38,313 nt of DNA from an uncultured Spartobacteria bacterium (lineage in GTDB: Bacteria > Verrucomicrobiota > Verrucomicrobiia > Chthoniobacterales > Terrimicrobiaceae): positions 1 through 38,313 of the forward strand of contig CALBXK010000313.1 in NCBI GenBank assembly GCA_937890535.1. Reading direction: 5' to 3'. The notes below the pieces were generated by a model, which saw only the letters and a program-made list of their open reading frames with translations, searched no databases and was not told the origin of the DNA. Shown here piece after piece: positions 1 through 10,026 of this stretch (within the stretch, counting starts at the first letter, position 1; each line of letters opens with the position of its first letter). Made by a program: the position numbers and the translations under genes.

Positions 1-831
1 TGGACGGCAGGCATCGTAATGCCGGAACTCAGTGAGTCGGGATATCACGCCGCCTTGACGATGGAGTTGCACCGGGAGTTGGCCCGTCGACATTTCTCCG
101 ACAGAACGTATTTTATTTCTCCGCATAGCATGCCAGCTTCGGAAGTCGATGTTCGTCAGCCTTCCGACTTTTTGGGGCTTGAGACCGATCTGGAGGAGGG
201 GCTGATCGACGCCCTCGTGACCTCGACCCGGCTTTCCTACGACGCGATTCCCTGCGTGGCGCTCGGGAGCAGCCCTCAGTCCAGCAACCCGGCTTCGAAG
301 TTGCGGGTCACCCGGGATCCCGTTTATTTCTTCGAAAGCTCCGTGCGCAAACTCTTTGAGCGCGGATGTCGTCATATGTTCGTTGTCGGGGCGGAACCGA
401 AAGATTCCGCCGTATCCCATCGGACAGCAGGTCAGATTTCGCCCTCCATCAAGATCACCGAGATCCCCATGCCATCGATCAATGATTGGACCGTGGAGTC
501 CGCCGCCGAAAACTTCCTTCGCCAGGCGACAGATAATGAACCGTACGGGTTGATCATCAGTGACGATTTTACCGCTTCCATTTTTTCCCGAAAAATCGCC
601 CAGGGCTCTTCCCTGCGTCCCACCGTTTGTTTGCAGACTCATGGGGCCTCGCAACTTTCTTATGCCCTGCCGGCTCTCAAATACATTACCGATCTCCAGG
701 CTTTGAGTGCGGCCGCCGTGGACGTAATCATCAACAGGTTACTGGGAATTTCCTCCAGCCATACGGAAGTGCGTCTGCCCATGATCTTTCGGGAAGTCGA
801 ACCCCAGGCCATTTTTCCCTCGTTTTCATAA
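1..831 (+). CDS. LacI/GntR-type transcriptional regulator, sugar-binding domain (5' truncated by window edge)
   Basis: Frame is open from base 1 (WTAGIVMPELSESGYHAALTMELHREL...), resembling the start of a LacI-type effector domain (GIVxPELSxxxY). C-terminus ...VRLPMIFREVEP is typical of the family. The DNA-binding domain lies outside the window. Confidence 0.75.
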   Translation, partial: WTAGIVMPELSESGYHAALTMELHRELARRHFSDRTYFISPHSMPASEVDVRQPSDFLGLETDLEEGLIDALVTSTRLSYDAIPCVALGSSPQSSNPASKLRVTRDPVYFFESSVRKLFERGCRHMFVVGAEPKDSAVSHRTAGQISPSIKITEIPMPSINDWTVESAAENFLRQATDNEPYGLIISDDFTASIFSRKIAQGSSLRPTVCLQTHGASQLSYALPALKYITDLQALSAAAVDVIINRLLGISSSHTEVRLPMIFREVEPQAIFPSFS

Positions 832-931
832 ACCTCCGTTCCGGTGACCGACACATCGGACAAACCGGATTCGACGATCCCCCCACCGTGACCCACATGT
901 CACTTTCCGCCCCGATCAAACAGATCCCTGC

Positions 932-3055
932 ATGAACTCCATCGAACCGTCCACCGCGCCTTTTGTTTTTTGTGGAACGGGAGACCATCTTTGGAGTCAT
1001 AAAGTGGAGCCGGTGGACAGTCCGGCAACACTCGCCGCCCTTTGCGAATGGCTGACCGAGACCTATCAGGTCAAACGACTCTATTGGCGAGGGGGACAGG
1101 ATGACATCTGGCACCGGGATTTTCGTCGAGTCTCGCACGACCCGGCGATTTATGACTGGGTGCAGTGGGAGAAATTTCTCTACGACGAGCTCGAGCTCAA
1201 TGCGGCGGCCGTGGCGGCTGCCAAGGCCAAGGGAATGGAAGTCTATCTTTATACGGGGCTGTTCGAACACGGGGTGCAGCCGGACGTGGGCATTGTTCAT
1301 CCCCATGTTTTTGAAGATACCCTGCGCAAGGATCATCCCGAATGGTGTTCGCTTGACCGCTGGCAGCAACGGCGCTGTCCCGGGCCGATGTGTCTAGGCT
1401 ACCCGGAAGTCAGGAAAAGAATCATCGACCGACTGGTCGATCAACTGCACCGTTTTGGCTACGACGGGATCACATTCTATACTTACGTGGAAAATCTCGG
1501 ACTGCGCTACGAGGACGAGTTTGGGTTTAATCCTCCGATCGCCGAAGAATTCAACAAGGCTTACCCGGAAGTCGATCTTGGCAAAGACATCCTGACACCG
1601 GGACAGAAAGCGCATTGGTACAAATGCCAGGGGAAATTCGTCACCGACCTTTTGGTTGAGCTTCACGAGAGAATGGTCCCGGAGAACAAAAAACTCTCGA
1701 TGATTCTGGATGCCGCCGAACCCGATTATCCGCAAAAATGGTGGGGCAAAAAACTCCACGGCACCGGAAAGATTTTCCTGGAATGGGAAAAATGGATTGA
1801 AGCCGGGATCGTGGATGAAATTTGGGTGCAACTTGGAATGCCGGAAGCCCAGACGGCTCTGCTTGACCGGTTGTTGATCCAGTGCGCCGGCAAACCGGTG
1901 CAACTCACGGTTCGAACGCCTGACCCTTTCGCCGAGGTCTGGATCCCCTATGTGCGTCAGGGCGTGACGCCGGTGGCGGTGATTACATGGGAGAATAATG
2001 GGGTTGAGAAGATCTCGCTCGGGCCGACGAGCATGAACACCTTGCAAAGCCCAGATTGGAAGCTGCGAGCCCAGACCCTGGCCGACATGGGGAACGGAAC
2101 GATGGCCCCATCGATTACGTCCCTCGCTTCTTTGGTGAATGACCCCGAAGTCTTGGTACGCCATCGTTTGCCAAGGGCGCTGGCCAAAATTTCGGGAGGA
2201 AAAGCGACGGCGATGCTTGAGGAGCTTCTTACCGATCCGGAATCCAGCGTCCGGATCGCCGCCGCAGAGGCCTTGCGTTCCACTCCCGGGCCGAATACGG
2301 CCCGCCGGCTCATTGAGGCGTTGGAGAAAGGCGAACACTTTCAATTCAAGCTGGTTGCAGTTCCCGCTCTCACAGCCATCGGCGCGAACGCGGTGCCGCT
2401 TCTCCTCGACAACCTCAACAATTCCCAGGCCGATGTAAGCGAAGTTTGTCTCCGCGCCCTCGGAGAAACGTTCAAAGGCAGCCCCAATCCCGATATTTCC
2501 CAGGCCCTGCGAAAAAAAATCCACGATGACACGGCCGATCCGGTGTTACGCACATGGGCCCTCAAAAGCTTATTGAAAATTTTCCAGAACTCCCTTCCGA
2601 ATGTCCCGAAAGGTTTTCGAGACTTTCCAGAGGATTTGATTTCGCTGATTGATTCGAATGGCGCGGGGGCCACGGCCGATCTTCAACTCCATGCCGCTGA
2701 AACACTCAAATCCATCTCCGGCATGATGACTGCGTCGGAAAAGGACAGCTCTCTAAGCGTCTTGGCAAAGGCGTTCCAACGCTATGGTGATGACTCCACC
2801 CGCCCCGATGCCGCCTATGGATGGCGGGTTATCGGGAATGCGATCCTAATACTTCAGGGCCGGAAACTCCTGGAAGAAATGCTAAGGCAGACGGATGACA
2901 AATGGTTGGCATGGAACGCCTACGAAACCGTCTATCTTTTTCATGATCTTTTGCCCCACGCCGAGAATCCTTCGTTCAACGAAGTCGATGAGAAGCAGGC
3001 GATCGAGGAACACAATCTTCATGCCCCCGCCTTTCCGGGATGGAGAAGGTGGTGA
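932..3055 (+). CDS. TIM-barrel-like (glycoside-hydrolase-like) domain fused to C-terminal HEAT-repeat domain
   Basis: 707-aa ORF. N-terminal half has YLYTGLFEHG..., FGYDGITFYTYVEN..., KLSMILDAAEPDYP. C-terminal half has repeated HEAT-like units (DPEVLVRHRLPRALAKI, DPESSVRIAAAEAL, LVAVPALTAIGANAVPLLLDNL). Confidence 0.65.
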   Translation: MNSIEPSTAPFVFCGTGDHLWSHKVEPVDSPATLAALCEWLTETYQVKRLYWRGGQDDIWHRDFRRVSHDPAIYDWVQWEKFLYDELELNAAAVAAAKAKGMEVYLYTGLFEHGVQPDVGIVHPHVFEDTLRKDHPEWCSLDRWQQRRCPGPMCLGYPEVRKRIIDRLVDQLHRFGYDGITFYTYVENLGLRYEDEFGFNPPIAEEFNKAYPEVDLGKDILTPGQKAHWYKCQGKFVTDLLVELHERMVPENKKLSMILDAAEPDYPQKWWGKKLHGTGKIFLEWEKWIEAGIVDEIWVQLGMPEAQTALLDRLLIQCAGKPVQLTVRTPDPFAEVWIPYVRQGVTPVAVITWENNGVEKISLGPTSMNTLQSPDWKLRAQTLADMGNGTMAPSITSLASLVNDPEVLVRHRLPRALAKISGGKATAMLEELLTDPESSVRIAAAEALRSTPGPNTARRLIEALEKGEHFQFKLVAVPALTAIGANAVPLLLDNLNNSQADVSEVCLRALGETFKGSPNPDISQALRKKIHDDTADPVLRTWALKSLLKIFQNSLPNVPKGFRDFPEDLISLIDSNGAGATADLQLHAAETLKSISGMMTASEKDSSLSVLAKAFQRYGDDSTRPDAAYGWRVIGNAILILQGRKLLEEMLRQTDDKWLAWNAYETVYLFHDLLPHAENPSFNEVDEKQAIEEHNLHAPAFPGWRRW

Positions 3056-3113
3056 TCCTGTCGCATTTCCCTTGCGGGTCCCAGGGTTCCATGGGTAAGG
3101 CTCAACCTTTTCA

Positions 3114-4442
3114 ATGAGAGCCAATAATCTCTCCAGAGGTCAGCGCCTTTACCGACGCGCCAAAGAAATCATTCCCGCCGGCACCCAGCTTCTCAGCAAG
3201 CGCCCAGAGATGTTTGCCCCCGACGTATGGCCTCCATATTATCAGAAGGCCAAGGGCTGCCTGCTGACCGATGTGGACGGTGTGACCTACCGTGATTTCA
3301 CAACCATGGGGATCGGCAGCTGCCTACTCGGTTATGCCTGTGACCCCGTCGATGACGCCGTGGTCGAGACCATCCGCAACGGCACCATGTCCTCTTTGAA
3401 TTCCCCTCTGGAAGTGGAACTCGCTGAGAACCTCCTTCAGATTCATCCTTGGGCGGAGGCCACTCGATTCACCCGCACCGGTGGTGAAGCCATGGCCGTC
3501 GCGGTGCGCATCGCCCGGGCGGCCACCGGACGCTCCAAGGTGGCCATCTGCGGATACCATGGCTGGCACGACTGGTATCTTTCGGTTAATCTCGGGAACA
3601 GCGAGGGGCTCGACGGCCAGCTTCTCCCCGGTCTGGCACCCAATGGTGTGCCTCGCCAGCTTGCGGATACGGCCTTTGCGTTCCACTACAATTGCATCGA
3701 CGAACTTGATGTGTTGCTCTCCCAACAGGGAAAAGAAATCGCCGCCATTGTCATGGAGCCGTTTCGCTACGCCCAACCGAAAGATGGTTTTCTGGATAAG
3801 GTTTTGGAGCTGGCAGTAAAACACCAGGTTGTCCTCATTTTTGATGAAATCACGTCGGGGTGGCGTTACGCTTTGGGTGGTATCCATCAACGCCTTGGCA
3901 CAATCCCCCATATCGCGGTCTTTGCCAAAGCGATGTCCAATGGGTATCCAATGGGAGCCATCATCGGAAAAAATGCCGTCATGCAAGCCAGTGAAGCGTC
4001 CTTTATTTCCAGCACCTATTGGACGGAGGCGACCGGCCCGGCTGCAGCCATCGCCACCATTCGGGCCATGGCAGACGCCAGGATTTTGGAGACCATCCGG
4101 GCTGCGTCGCAACGTGTCGCCGCCGGATTACGCGAAGCCGCAGAGAAGCAGGCCCTCGCCCTTGAATGTGTAGAGACCGAGGCCATGGTCATTCTTCGCT
4201 TTAATTTGGGTGAGGACGCCAATGCCGCCAAAACCTGGTATACCAAGCGAATGCTGGAGAAGGGTTATCTGGCGGGCGGACAATTCTACGCCACCGCCGC
4301 ACATACCGCAGCCGAGGTGGAGAGTTTTCTTTCGGCGGCAAGCGAGACCCTCGGGGAACTCGCCCTCATCCTTCGGTCGGGAACACTGCGGACGGAATTG
4401 ACCACCCCTGAGGCGCATCAGGGCTTCCAGCGTCTGACTTAG
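3114..4442 (+). CDS. Class III PLP-dependent aminotransferase (glutamate-1-semialdehyde 2,1-aminomutase-like)
   Basis: 442-aa ORF. GGEAMAVAVRIARAATGRSKVAICGYHGWHDWY, FDEITSGWRYALGG, and the PLP-lysine context FAKAMSNGYPMGAIIGK. Confidence 0.88.
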   Translation: MRANNLSRGQRLYRRAKEIIPAGTQLLSKRPEMFAPDVWPPYYQKAKGCLLTDVDGVTYRDFTTMGIGSCLLGYACDPVDDAVVETIRNGTMSSLNSPLEVELAENLLQIHPWAEATRFTRTGGEAMAVAVRIARAATGRSKVAICGYHGWHDWYLSVNLGNSEGLDGQLLPGLAPNGVPRQLADTAFAFHYNCIDELDVLLSQQGKEIAAIVMEPFRYAQPKDGFLDKVLELAVKHQVVLIFDEITSGWRYALGGIHQRLGTIPHIAVFAKAMSNGYPMGAIIGKNAVMQASEASFISSTYWTEATGPAAAIATIRAMADARILETIRAASQRVAAGLREAAEKQALALECVETEAMVILRFNLGEDANAAKTWYTKRMLEKGYLAGGQFYATAAHTAAEVESFLSAASETLGELALILRSGTLRTELTTPEAHQGFQRLT

Positions 4443-4575
4443 GGCGTGTCAGAGTCCGTTCTGTAGAGTGGATGGCATTCTTGCTACCATCGTCGCGACC
4501 CGGTCCCCCCGGGGTGCGGGTAAACACCAAAACTGCGGTGGACCGGAATTGCTACAGCGAAGAAACCATCATCAC

Positions 4576-5679
4576 TCAACCATGAGCTCTCAACGTCACT
4601 CTATGACGGTGAAACGCCGTCGAACAGGGATTGCCGATGGCGACATCCATCCAACCGGCGGACAAATTCGCCAGGAAGGCGGCGGTCGTTCTGTTCTCAT
4701 CTCCCGGTTTCGGATGGCGGCATATGGACTCGGGTTTCTGCTCGTGATCGGCAAGGAGTGCCCGCAATGACTTCTCGGTGATCCGGCCGGTTCCCTCCGC
4801 CAGGATGCGGTCCACGGTTTTCTGGCGGGTCAGCGAACATGCTGAGGCCTCCGCGGAGCGGTCAAGATGCCTCAGCTCCGGTGTCTGTATGGAATTGGCG
4901 TGCCCGACGGCCTCTCCCGTCATCCTTCGACAATGGGACCGTCCCAAGATGAGTTCCACGAAAGCCGCCTTCCCGCTCTGATCCGCCACGCCCAGGCAAC
5001 CATCCTGCCATCCCCCCACCTCCACATACTGCATCGCTTCGGAGACGTTCCGGCTCTCGAGAATGCCCCGTTTAAGCAGCGAAAAGGGCCGACATTCCCG
5101 GGCATGCTCCTTTGCATACAAGGAATTTCCGCACAATCCCACGCCGTGGGACGTCATCCCGATGTTGGCCAACCAACCGGCATAATTCAGAACAATCATC
5201 TCCAGTCCGTCATCATAGCTCCACCGCATGACGAAATATCGCCCATCGCGCGGAGGCGTATCCTTTGTCTGTCCCAGAAAAACAGAGCCGTCCGCCGTGC
5301 TCTCCGCTCCGCAGTAAAACGAGGTGCAATTGCCGTCAGGACTCGAGCGAAGGCCGTCACTCACCACCAGAAACAAGGCCGCATCCTCAGATATTCCCGC
5401 CCCTTCAGCCAACCCCTCCACTTCGGGCATCAGTTGAGGCAGATTCCGCCGAATCCACGGAACAAACCGCTTCGTATGAGCAAGCATGGCCTCAGTATCC
5501 AAAGAGAAATCGCGGCAACAAGACTCCAAGGCCAGGCTCAATTCACGACGAACTTGTACCGAAAAAGTGCGGCCATGAAGGCGACCGACCTCCTTTCGTG
5601 AACCCCTAAATATCGATTCCGGCGCGCCTGCTTCACCAGGCAATGCCGCCAAATTATCAGTTTCAGATTCCGTCTTCAT
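4576..5679 (-). CDS. C45-type peptidase / acyl-CoA:6-aminopenicillanate acyltransferase-like protein
   Basis: 367-aa ORF. Motifs DGNCTSFYCGAESTADGSVFLGQTKDTPP, GMTSHGVGLCGNSLY and VGHANSIQTPEL are typical of the AAT/C45 NTN-hydrolase family. Confidence 0.75.
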   Translation of the reverse strand: MKTESETDNLAALPGEAGAPESIFRGSRKEVGRLHGRTFSVQVRRELSLALESCCRDFSLDTEAMLAHTKRFVPWIRRNLPQLMPEVEGLAEGAGISEDAALFLVVSDGLRSSPDGNCTSFYCGAESTADGSVFLGQTKDTPPRDGRYFVMRWSYDDGLEMIVLNYAGWLANIGMTSHGVGLCGNSLYAKEHARECRPFSLLKRGILESRNVSEAMQYVEVGGWQDGCLGVADQSGKAAFVELILGRSHCRRMTGEAVGHANSIQTPELRHLDRSAEASACSLTRQKTVDRILAEGTGRITEKSLRALLADHEQKPESICRHPKPGDENRTTAAFLANLSAGWMDVAIGNPCSTAFHRHRVTLRAHG

Positions 5680-5704
5680 CCTGTGCGAAACGAATGCGTC
5701 CGGC

Positions 5705-6658
5705 TCACCCGTCCCAATTGAGAATCCGGCTCTTTAATTTCCCGACCATAAAAGCATAAGCGGCCCGTTGAGATTCGTTGGTCACGCCCCCGACGTGCGG
5801 GGTAATCACCAAGTTCTCATGGTCCCGGGCATAACGAATCAGTGGATGCGAGGGCAGATCTGTGTTCCATTCGCCGTCAATCACATCAAGTCCGGCTCCC
5901 ATCAGGTGGCCGGTCTCCAGCGCTTCCAACAAGGCCGATTCGTCGATCACCGCTCCCCGACTGGTATTAATTATGACCGCCCCGGGTTTCATGCGGGCTA
6001 TCTGTTCTCGTCCGATCAAATGAATGTTTTCCGATGTCAGATGAACGTGGATCGAAAGGACATCGGACAGCCTCAAGACATCGTCCATCGAAACCGACTC
6101 GATCCCTTCTGGGTCATCCCGACGCTGATTGTCGCAGGCAATCACCCGCATCCGGAAAGCCCGCCCGTACTCCGCCACGATCCGTCCCAGCCTTCCGTAA
6201 CCCAGGATGCCCAGGGTCTTTCCAGAAAGTTGATGGCCCCGGCACCCATCCCGGGCCCAGACCCCTTCCCCAGCAAGCCGGATCGCGCTGCGCAGACGAC
6301 GCTCCACGGCCAGAAGCAACCCCCAGGCCAACTCCGCCGTCGCGGTGATGGAACCCAAAAATTCATTCTCTCCCCGCAGAGAAAGAAGCTCCACGCCTTG
6401 ACGGCACAAGCTCTCCTGATCCAGATGATCCCATCCGGTGGAGGGCGTACAGACAATTTTCAATTGACCGCACTGCTGAATCAACTCCTCGCCCAACCGC
6501 AGAGAGAGGGCGCATAAATAGGCGTCGGCCCGGGGCAATTCTCGTTCAAGATTTTCCACCGTTGCCGGCAGAGAAACCACCTCACTGATGGCATCCAGTT
6601 CCCCCAGGACACCCGGAAAGGGTGCCGTATCCGCCAAGTTTAAGATTTTCCACCACAT
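5705..6658 (-). CDS. D-isomer-specific 2-hydroxyacid dehydrogenase
   Basis: 317-aa ORF. LSGKTLGILGYGRLGRIVAEYGRAF (Rossmann fold), MKPGAVIINTSRGAVIDESALLEAL, ITPHVGGVTNES. Confidence 0.88.
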   Translation of the reverse strand: MWWKILNLADTAPFPGVLGELDAISEVVSLPATVENLERELPRADAYLCALSLRLGEELIQQCGQLKIVCTPSTGWDHLDQESLCRQGVELLSLRGENEFLGSITATAELAWGLLLAVERRLRSAIRLAGEGVWARDGCRGHQLSGKTLGILGYGRLGRIVAEYGRAFRMRVIACDNQRRDDPEGIESVSMDDVLRLSDVLSIHVHLTSENIHLIGREQIARMKPGAVIINTSRGAVIDESALLEALETGHLMGAGLDVIDGEWNTDLPSHPLIRYARDHENLVITPHVGGVTNESQRAAYAFMVGKLKSRILNWDG

Positions 6659-6663
6659 CGCAC

Positions 6664-7464
6664 TCAGTACAAGATACCCGGAGTAGGCGGCACCGGGCTC
6701 GAATCCATTGCAAAATAGCCGCGCATTTTTTCAGCTTCGGCCTTGGATCCCGAGGCGAGAAACGGCACATCCCCACCACCCACAACCAGCCCAAATCCAA
6801 AATCTCGGGCCATGGCCCTCGCGGAATCCGACACACCCACACACACGCTCCATTTCTCCACTTTTCGGCAGGCGTCGGCCACGACCTTCATTTGCCGCCC
6901 GATGGTTTCCATGTTTTTGGGAGAATCCACGTCAAAGCCGTCTCGAATCAATAGATCATCGGGCCCAAGAAATAATCCATCCACCCCTTCCAAGGCCAGT
7001 AACTCTTCAGCAATTGAACAAGCGGCGCTGGACTCCACCTGAAGAATGAGAGCCGTGTCCTGATCGGCGGTTTTGTAATAACCACGGCCCTGAAGATCAA
7101 TGATTCGTCTTCCGCCATAGGAGCGATTTCCCAGCGGGGGAAACTTAGCCGCCCGTACCATGGCCTGCGCCTCCGCCACACTCTCCACCAGTGGAACGAT
7201 GACTCCAGCCGCTCCCGAGTCGAGAACTTTGCCAATCCAAGTGGAATCCTGGGATGGCACCCGCACCAAACCGGGACGCTGAATCAGTTGGCTCGCCCGC
7301 ACCAAATCGACCGCGTCACGCCAATCGAGATCGCCATGCTGGGCATCAATCCACAGCCAGTCCCAGTCGGGCCCGATTCGCTCCACAATTCCCGGCGCCG
7401 GATACATGACACAGAGGCCAAGCAAAGGCTTGGGAGATTCCTTATCCAAGAATGGCAGTTTCAT
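6664..7464 (-). CDS. HpcH/HpaI-type aldolase (2-keto-3-deoxy-acid aldolase-like)
   Basis: 266-aa ORF. DWLWIDAQHGDLDWRD, GAAGVIVPLVESVAEAQAMVRAAKFPPLGNRSYGG, LEGVDGLFLGPDDLLI. Start overlaps the upstream stop by 4 bp (ATGA). Confidence 0.87.
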   Translation of the reverse strand: MKLPFLDKESPKPLLGLCVMYPAPGIVERIGPDWDWLWIDAQHGDLDWRDAVDLVRASQLIQRPGLVRVPSQDSTWIGKVLDSGAAGVIVPLVESVAEAQAMVRAAKFPPLGNRSYGGRRIIDLQGRGYYKTADQDTALILQVESSAACSIAEELLALEGVDGLFLGPDDLLIRDGFDVDSPKNMETIGRQMKVVADACRKVEKWSVCVGVSDSARAMARDFGFGLVVGGGDVPFLASGSKAEAEKMRGYFAMDSSPVPPTPGILY

Positions 7465-8894
7465 GAGGGCAAAGATTTGAAGGCAAAGAGATGGGCGTCC
7501 CTCATATGGAAACGAAGCCGTATCTTTTCACCGGCCAGCTTTTTGACGGTCGCGTCCTGCCATGTGACGGCCACAAAGGAACCTGCCTGGCGGGCGGTGT
7601 TGTCGGCAATTGGCTGACAATCTTCTCGAGAGAATCCCGGCCGCACCGCTCCTTGCGCGTCGCAAACTTCCACTCGAATCTCCCCGGTCGCCGTCGCCAG
7701 TGGCGAGTTCAGATCCCGCCGCGGGTCGGCATTGACGGCCAGATCGCCGCCATCCCAGACAAAGGTCGGGGTTTCGAGCCAACCCTCCGCTTCCACCGCT
7801 TGCAGGGAGGCATATCCATCGATGCGAAGCACCGCCAAACCAATGGCGGAGTCATTGAAAGGGAAATGCGCAAAATGAGAGGGTCCACCCCCGGTGTTAC
7901 GTCCGCCGTAATAAAACCAGAGGCGGTTGTTTTTTACAATCGGGGCACTGGACATGAGGCAACTCCAGTCCGCATCCCAGTCCGAACTCTGGCCGGCAGG
8001 AAGAAAGGCCTCCCGCTTCCGGCTCCGCTGCCAATTCAGACCGTCCCGGCTGAATACGAACTCGGAATCCAGGCGATCAGGCACCGTGTGCATCCGTTCG
8101 ACAAAACCTATGTAGATGTCGCCCGCTTTAAAGGCTTGGAGACTGTAGGGCTCGTAGCGGGGTGGGTCTTCGACGTTTTGCTTCAACACGATCTCAGGAT
8201 CAGACCAGGTGACCATGTCCTCGCTTTCGATCCGATAGACCACCCGGCTGAGATAGGGATTGGCGGGCTGGCGGGTATAGACCACAAATTTTCCCTTATC
8301 TCTGGTCGGGAGGGCATTGGTTCGATCTCCCCAGCCATGACAAAACGGACCCGGTGTATTCTCCCATTTCAATCCGTCCTTGGAGCGGGCAGCCACCAAG
8401 CCTCGCCGAGCCCACAATCCGGTGGAATCTCGGGGTCCGATAATGCCCTGCCAATAGACGGCCTTGAGCGGCCACTCCGGTTCCTGATCATCGGATATGA
8501 CCGCGATACAGTCGATGACTCCCGGCTCCTCCGGCATGATGCAAATGTTGTTTTTGCAGCTGCCTTTCCATTCATAGAAACCCAAATCCGGCTTGCGAAA
8601 ATTCAAGCCATCATCGCTCACCGCGTAACAGACCTTGTCCTTCGCCTCGGGGTTAAAAACGGGGTACCAAATATGGATCTGATCGTTCCGGCAGATCGCA
8701 CTCCCATAGCCCAAACATCCCCCTTCATAAGCGCGGTCCGGCTGAATGACAGGCTTCCGATATTTGCGGGCCTGGTGAAAAACCCGGCTAACCCGGATGC
8801 TGTCCTCGATCCAATAGTCATCGAGAAACAACTGGCTGTTTCGCAGGTCGCTCTGGGAATGGGCTCCCTTAGGAGTTGCTGTTTTCATAGTCAT
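7461..8894 (-). CDS. Five-bladed beta-propeller glycosidase-like protein (GH32/43/130-like)
   Basis: 477-aa ORF. AICRNDQIHIWYPVFNPEAKDKVCYAVSDDGLNFRKPDLG, ARSKDGLKWENTPGPF, NNRLWFYYGGRNTGGGP. Confidence 0.65.
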   Translation of the reverse strand: MTMKTATPKGAHSQSDLRNSQLFLDDYWIEDSIRVSRVFHQARKYRKPVIQPDRAYEGGCLGYGSAICRNDQIHIWYPVFNPEAKDKVCYAVSDDGLNFRKPDLGFYEWKGSCKNNICIMPEEPGVIDCIAVISDDQEPEWPLKAVYWQGIIGPRDSTGLWARRGLVAARSKDGLKWENTPGPFCHGWGDRTNALPTRDKGKFVVYTRQPANPYLSRVVYRIESEDMVTWSDPEIVLKQNVEDPPRYEPYSLQAFKAGDIYIGFVERMHTVPDRLDSEFVFSRDGLNWQRSRKREAFLPAGQSSDWDADWSCLMSSAPIVKNNRLWFYYGGRNTGGGPSHFAHFPFNDSAIGLAVLRIDGYASLQAVEAEGWLETPTFVWDGGDLAVNADPRRDLNSPLATATGEIRVEVCDAQGAVRPGFSREDCQPIADNTARQAGSFVAVTWQDATVKKLAGEKIRLRFHMRDAHLFAFKSLPS

Positions 8895-8949
8895 GGAACG
8901 CAGTGCCCACCGATGGCCCGGTCACCAGATGGGAAAAAAAGAACGCCGG

Positions 8950-9786
8950 TCATTGTGCCCATTTGCCGTCGAACCATCTCTCGGTGAGGTCCTCCTGCTG
9001 GTGGACCCCGACGTGACCGTCAAGGAAGAGAAAATTGCCCCTCAAGTTGTGGGGATAGCTGATGGGCAAATTGGGGCCATCCCAGGCCGTTCCGCCCGGG
9101 TTCGACGCCCCGTTTGGATAATATTTTGGACTGCTACTGTATTTTGCCTTGATTCTCGTATAGTCCCCTCCTTCCACCGCAAGCACGGTTCGGGAGGGAT
9201 GGGAAAACGACCCGGGGCGCCGTCCGGTCAATGTGATATTGTAGGCGTAATTGAACCCCACCCAGCGGGGGGTCTTACTCTTCATGGTCGGGCAGTCAAA
9301 AATGCCTCTCAATGGACTGATGGTTGACCCGCGATTTGGATCACGCGCTCTGGCATCAAGATAGGGACCGGCAAAGAACGAGCGCGGATCCTCCGAACCA
9401 TCGACCCAACGCGTGATGGAATCCACGTAATACGGAAGTTCTCCGTGATCAGAGAGGTATTGGAAAAACCCAGCTCCAATTTGGCGAAGGTTTCCTGCAC
9501 AGTGGGCCGCCCCAGCTTTGGCAATCGTCTTATTGTACACCGGCATCGCCAGGATGACCAAAACGCCGATCACCCCGATGACCACCAAAATCTCAATAAG
9601 AGAGAATGCTTTGCGAGAATAATGCCTTTCGCCCAAGCCATCATCGGTGGGAACGCAATCGCCCAGCCGGTTCTCTGGCAGGATCCGGTCGCTGTCTCCA
9701 TCCCGGGCACGCCAAGCCCCGACCCCTGGCGCGAAAAGCGGCCCCACGAAGGAAATGCCAGTGATTTGGATCCCTGTAGGTTTCAT
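8950..9786 (-). CDS. Pseudopilin-like protein with prepilin N-terminal methylation motif and C-terminal H-X9-DG-like motif
   Basis: KAFSLIEILVVIGVIGVLVILAMPVYNKT prepilin motif and C-terminal RGNFLFLDGHV. The true start is probably internal (in-frame TTG giving MGERHYSRKAFSLIEI), because the motif lies ~60 aa into the listed ORF. Confidence 0.8.
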   Translation of the reverse strand: MKPTGIQITGISFVGPLFAPGVGAWRARDGDSDRILPENRLGDCVPTDDGLGERHYSRKAFSLIEILVVIGVIGVLVILAMPVYNKTIAKAGAAHCAGNLRQIGAGFFQYLSDHGELPYYVDSITRWVDGSEDPRSFFAGPYLDARARDPNRGSTISPLRGIFDCPTMKSKTPRWVGFNYAYNITLTGRRPGSFSHPSRTVLAVEGGDYTRIKAKYSSSPKYYPNGASNPGGTAWDGPNLPISYPHNLRGNFLFLDGHVGVHQQEDLTERWFDGKWAQ

Positions 9787-9824
9787 CGATTAAAGATTTT
9801 GCAGATGTTTCCTATGATCTGTAG

Positions 9825-9853
9825 AATAAATGTCATTGTCAATGATTTTTATT
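9825..9853 (-). promoter_or_regulatory. 29-bp dyad, candidate operator copy 1 (plus strand AATAAATGTCATTGTCAATGATTTTTATT)
   Basis: Imperfect palindrome (AATAAA...CATTG-N-CAATG...TTTATT) upstream of the pseudopilin gene. A matching 29-mer lies upstream of the DUF4838 gene, with further conserved islands at the same spacing. Confidence 0.6.
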
Positions 9854-10026
9854 TTTCGGTGATGCGACTGTAAGGCCCCATACTCGGCGACCGTTTTTCC
9901 GATATTGTTCTTTTAATAAAACAAACTAATTGATTTATTTTCGGTGGCGGTCCTTCTTGAAAGCCTCGTCACTCAACCAGGAGCTTTCAGCCGCCATTTG
10001 AGGATGATCCCCGAATAATATTTTTA

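Noticed and set aside
1394-2524. 376-aa minus-strand ORF
   Set aside because: Antisense to the 707-aa HEAT-repeat protein. Composition is typical of a shadow frame and no family motif is recognisable.
7491-8987. 498-aa plus-strand ORF
   Set aside because: Antisense shadow of the propeller glycosidase-like gene (7461-8894 minus). The minus-strand protein has recognisable motifs and the plus-strand translation does not.
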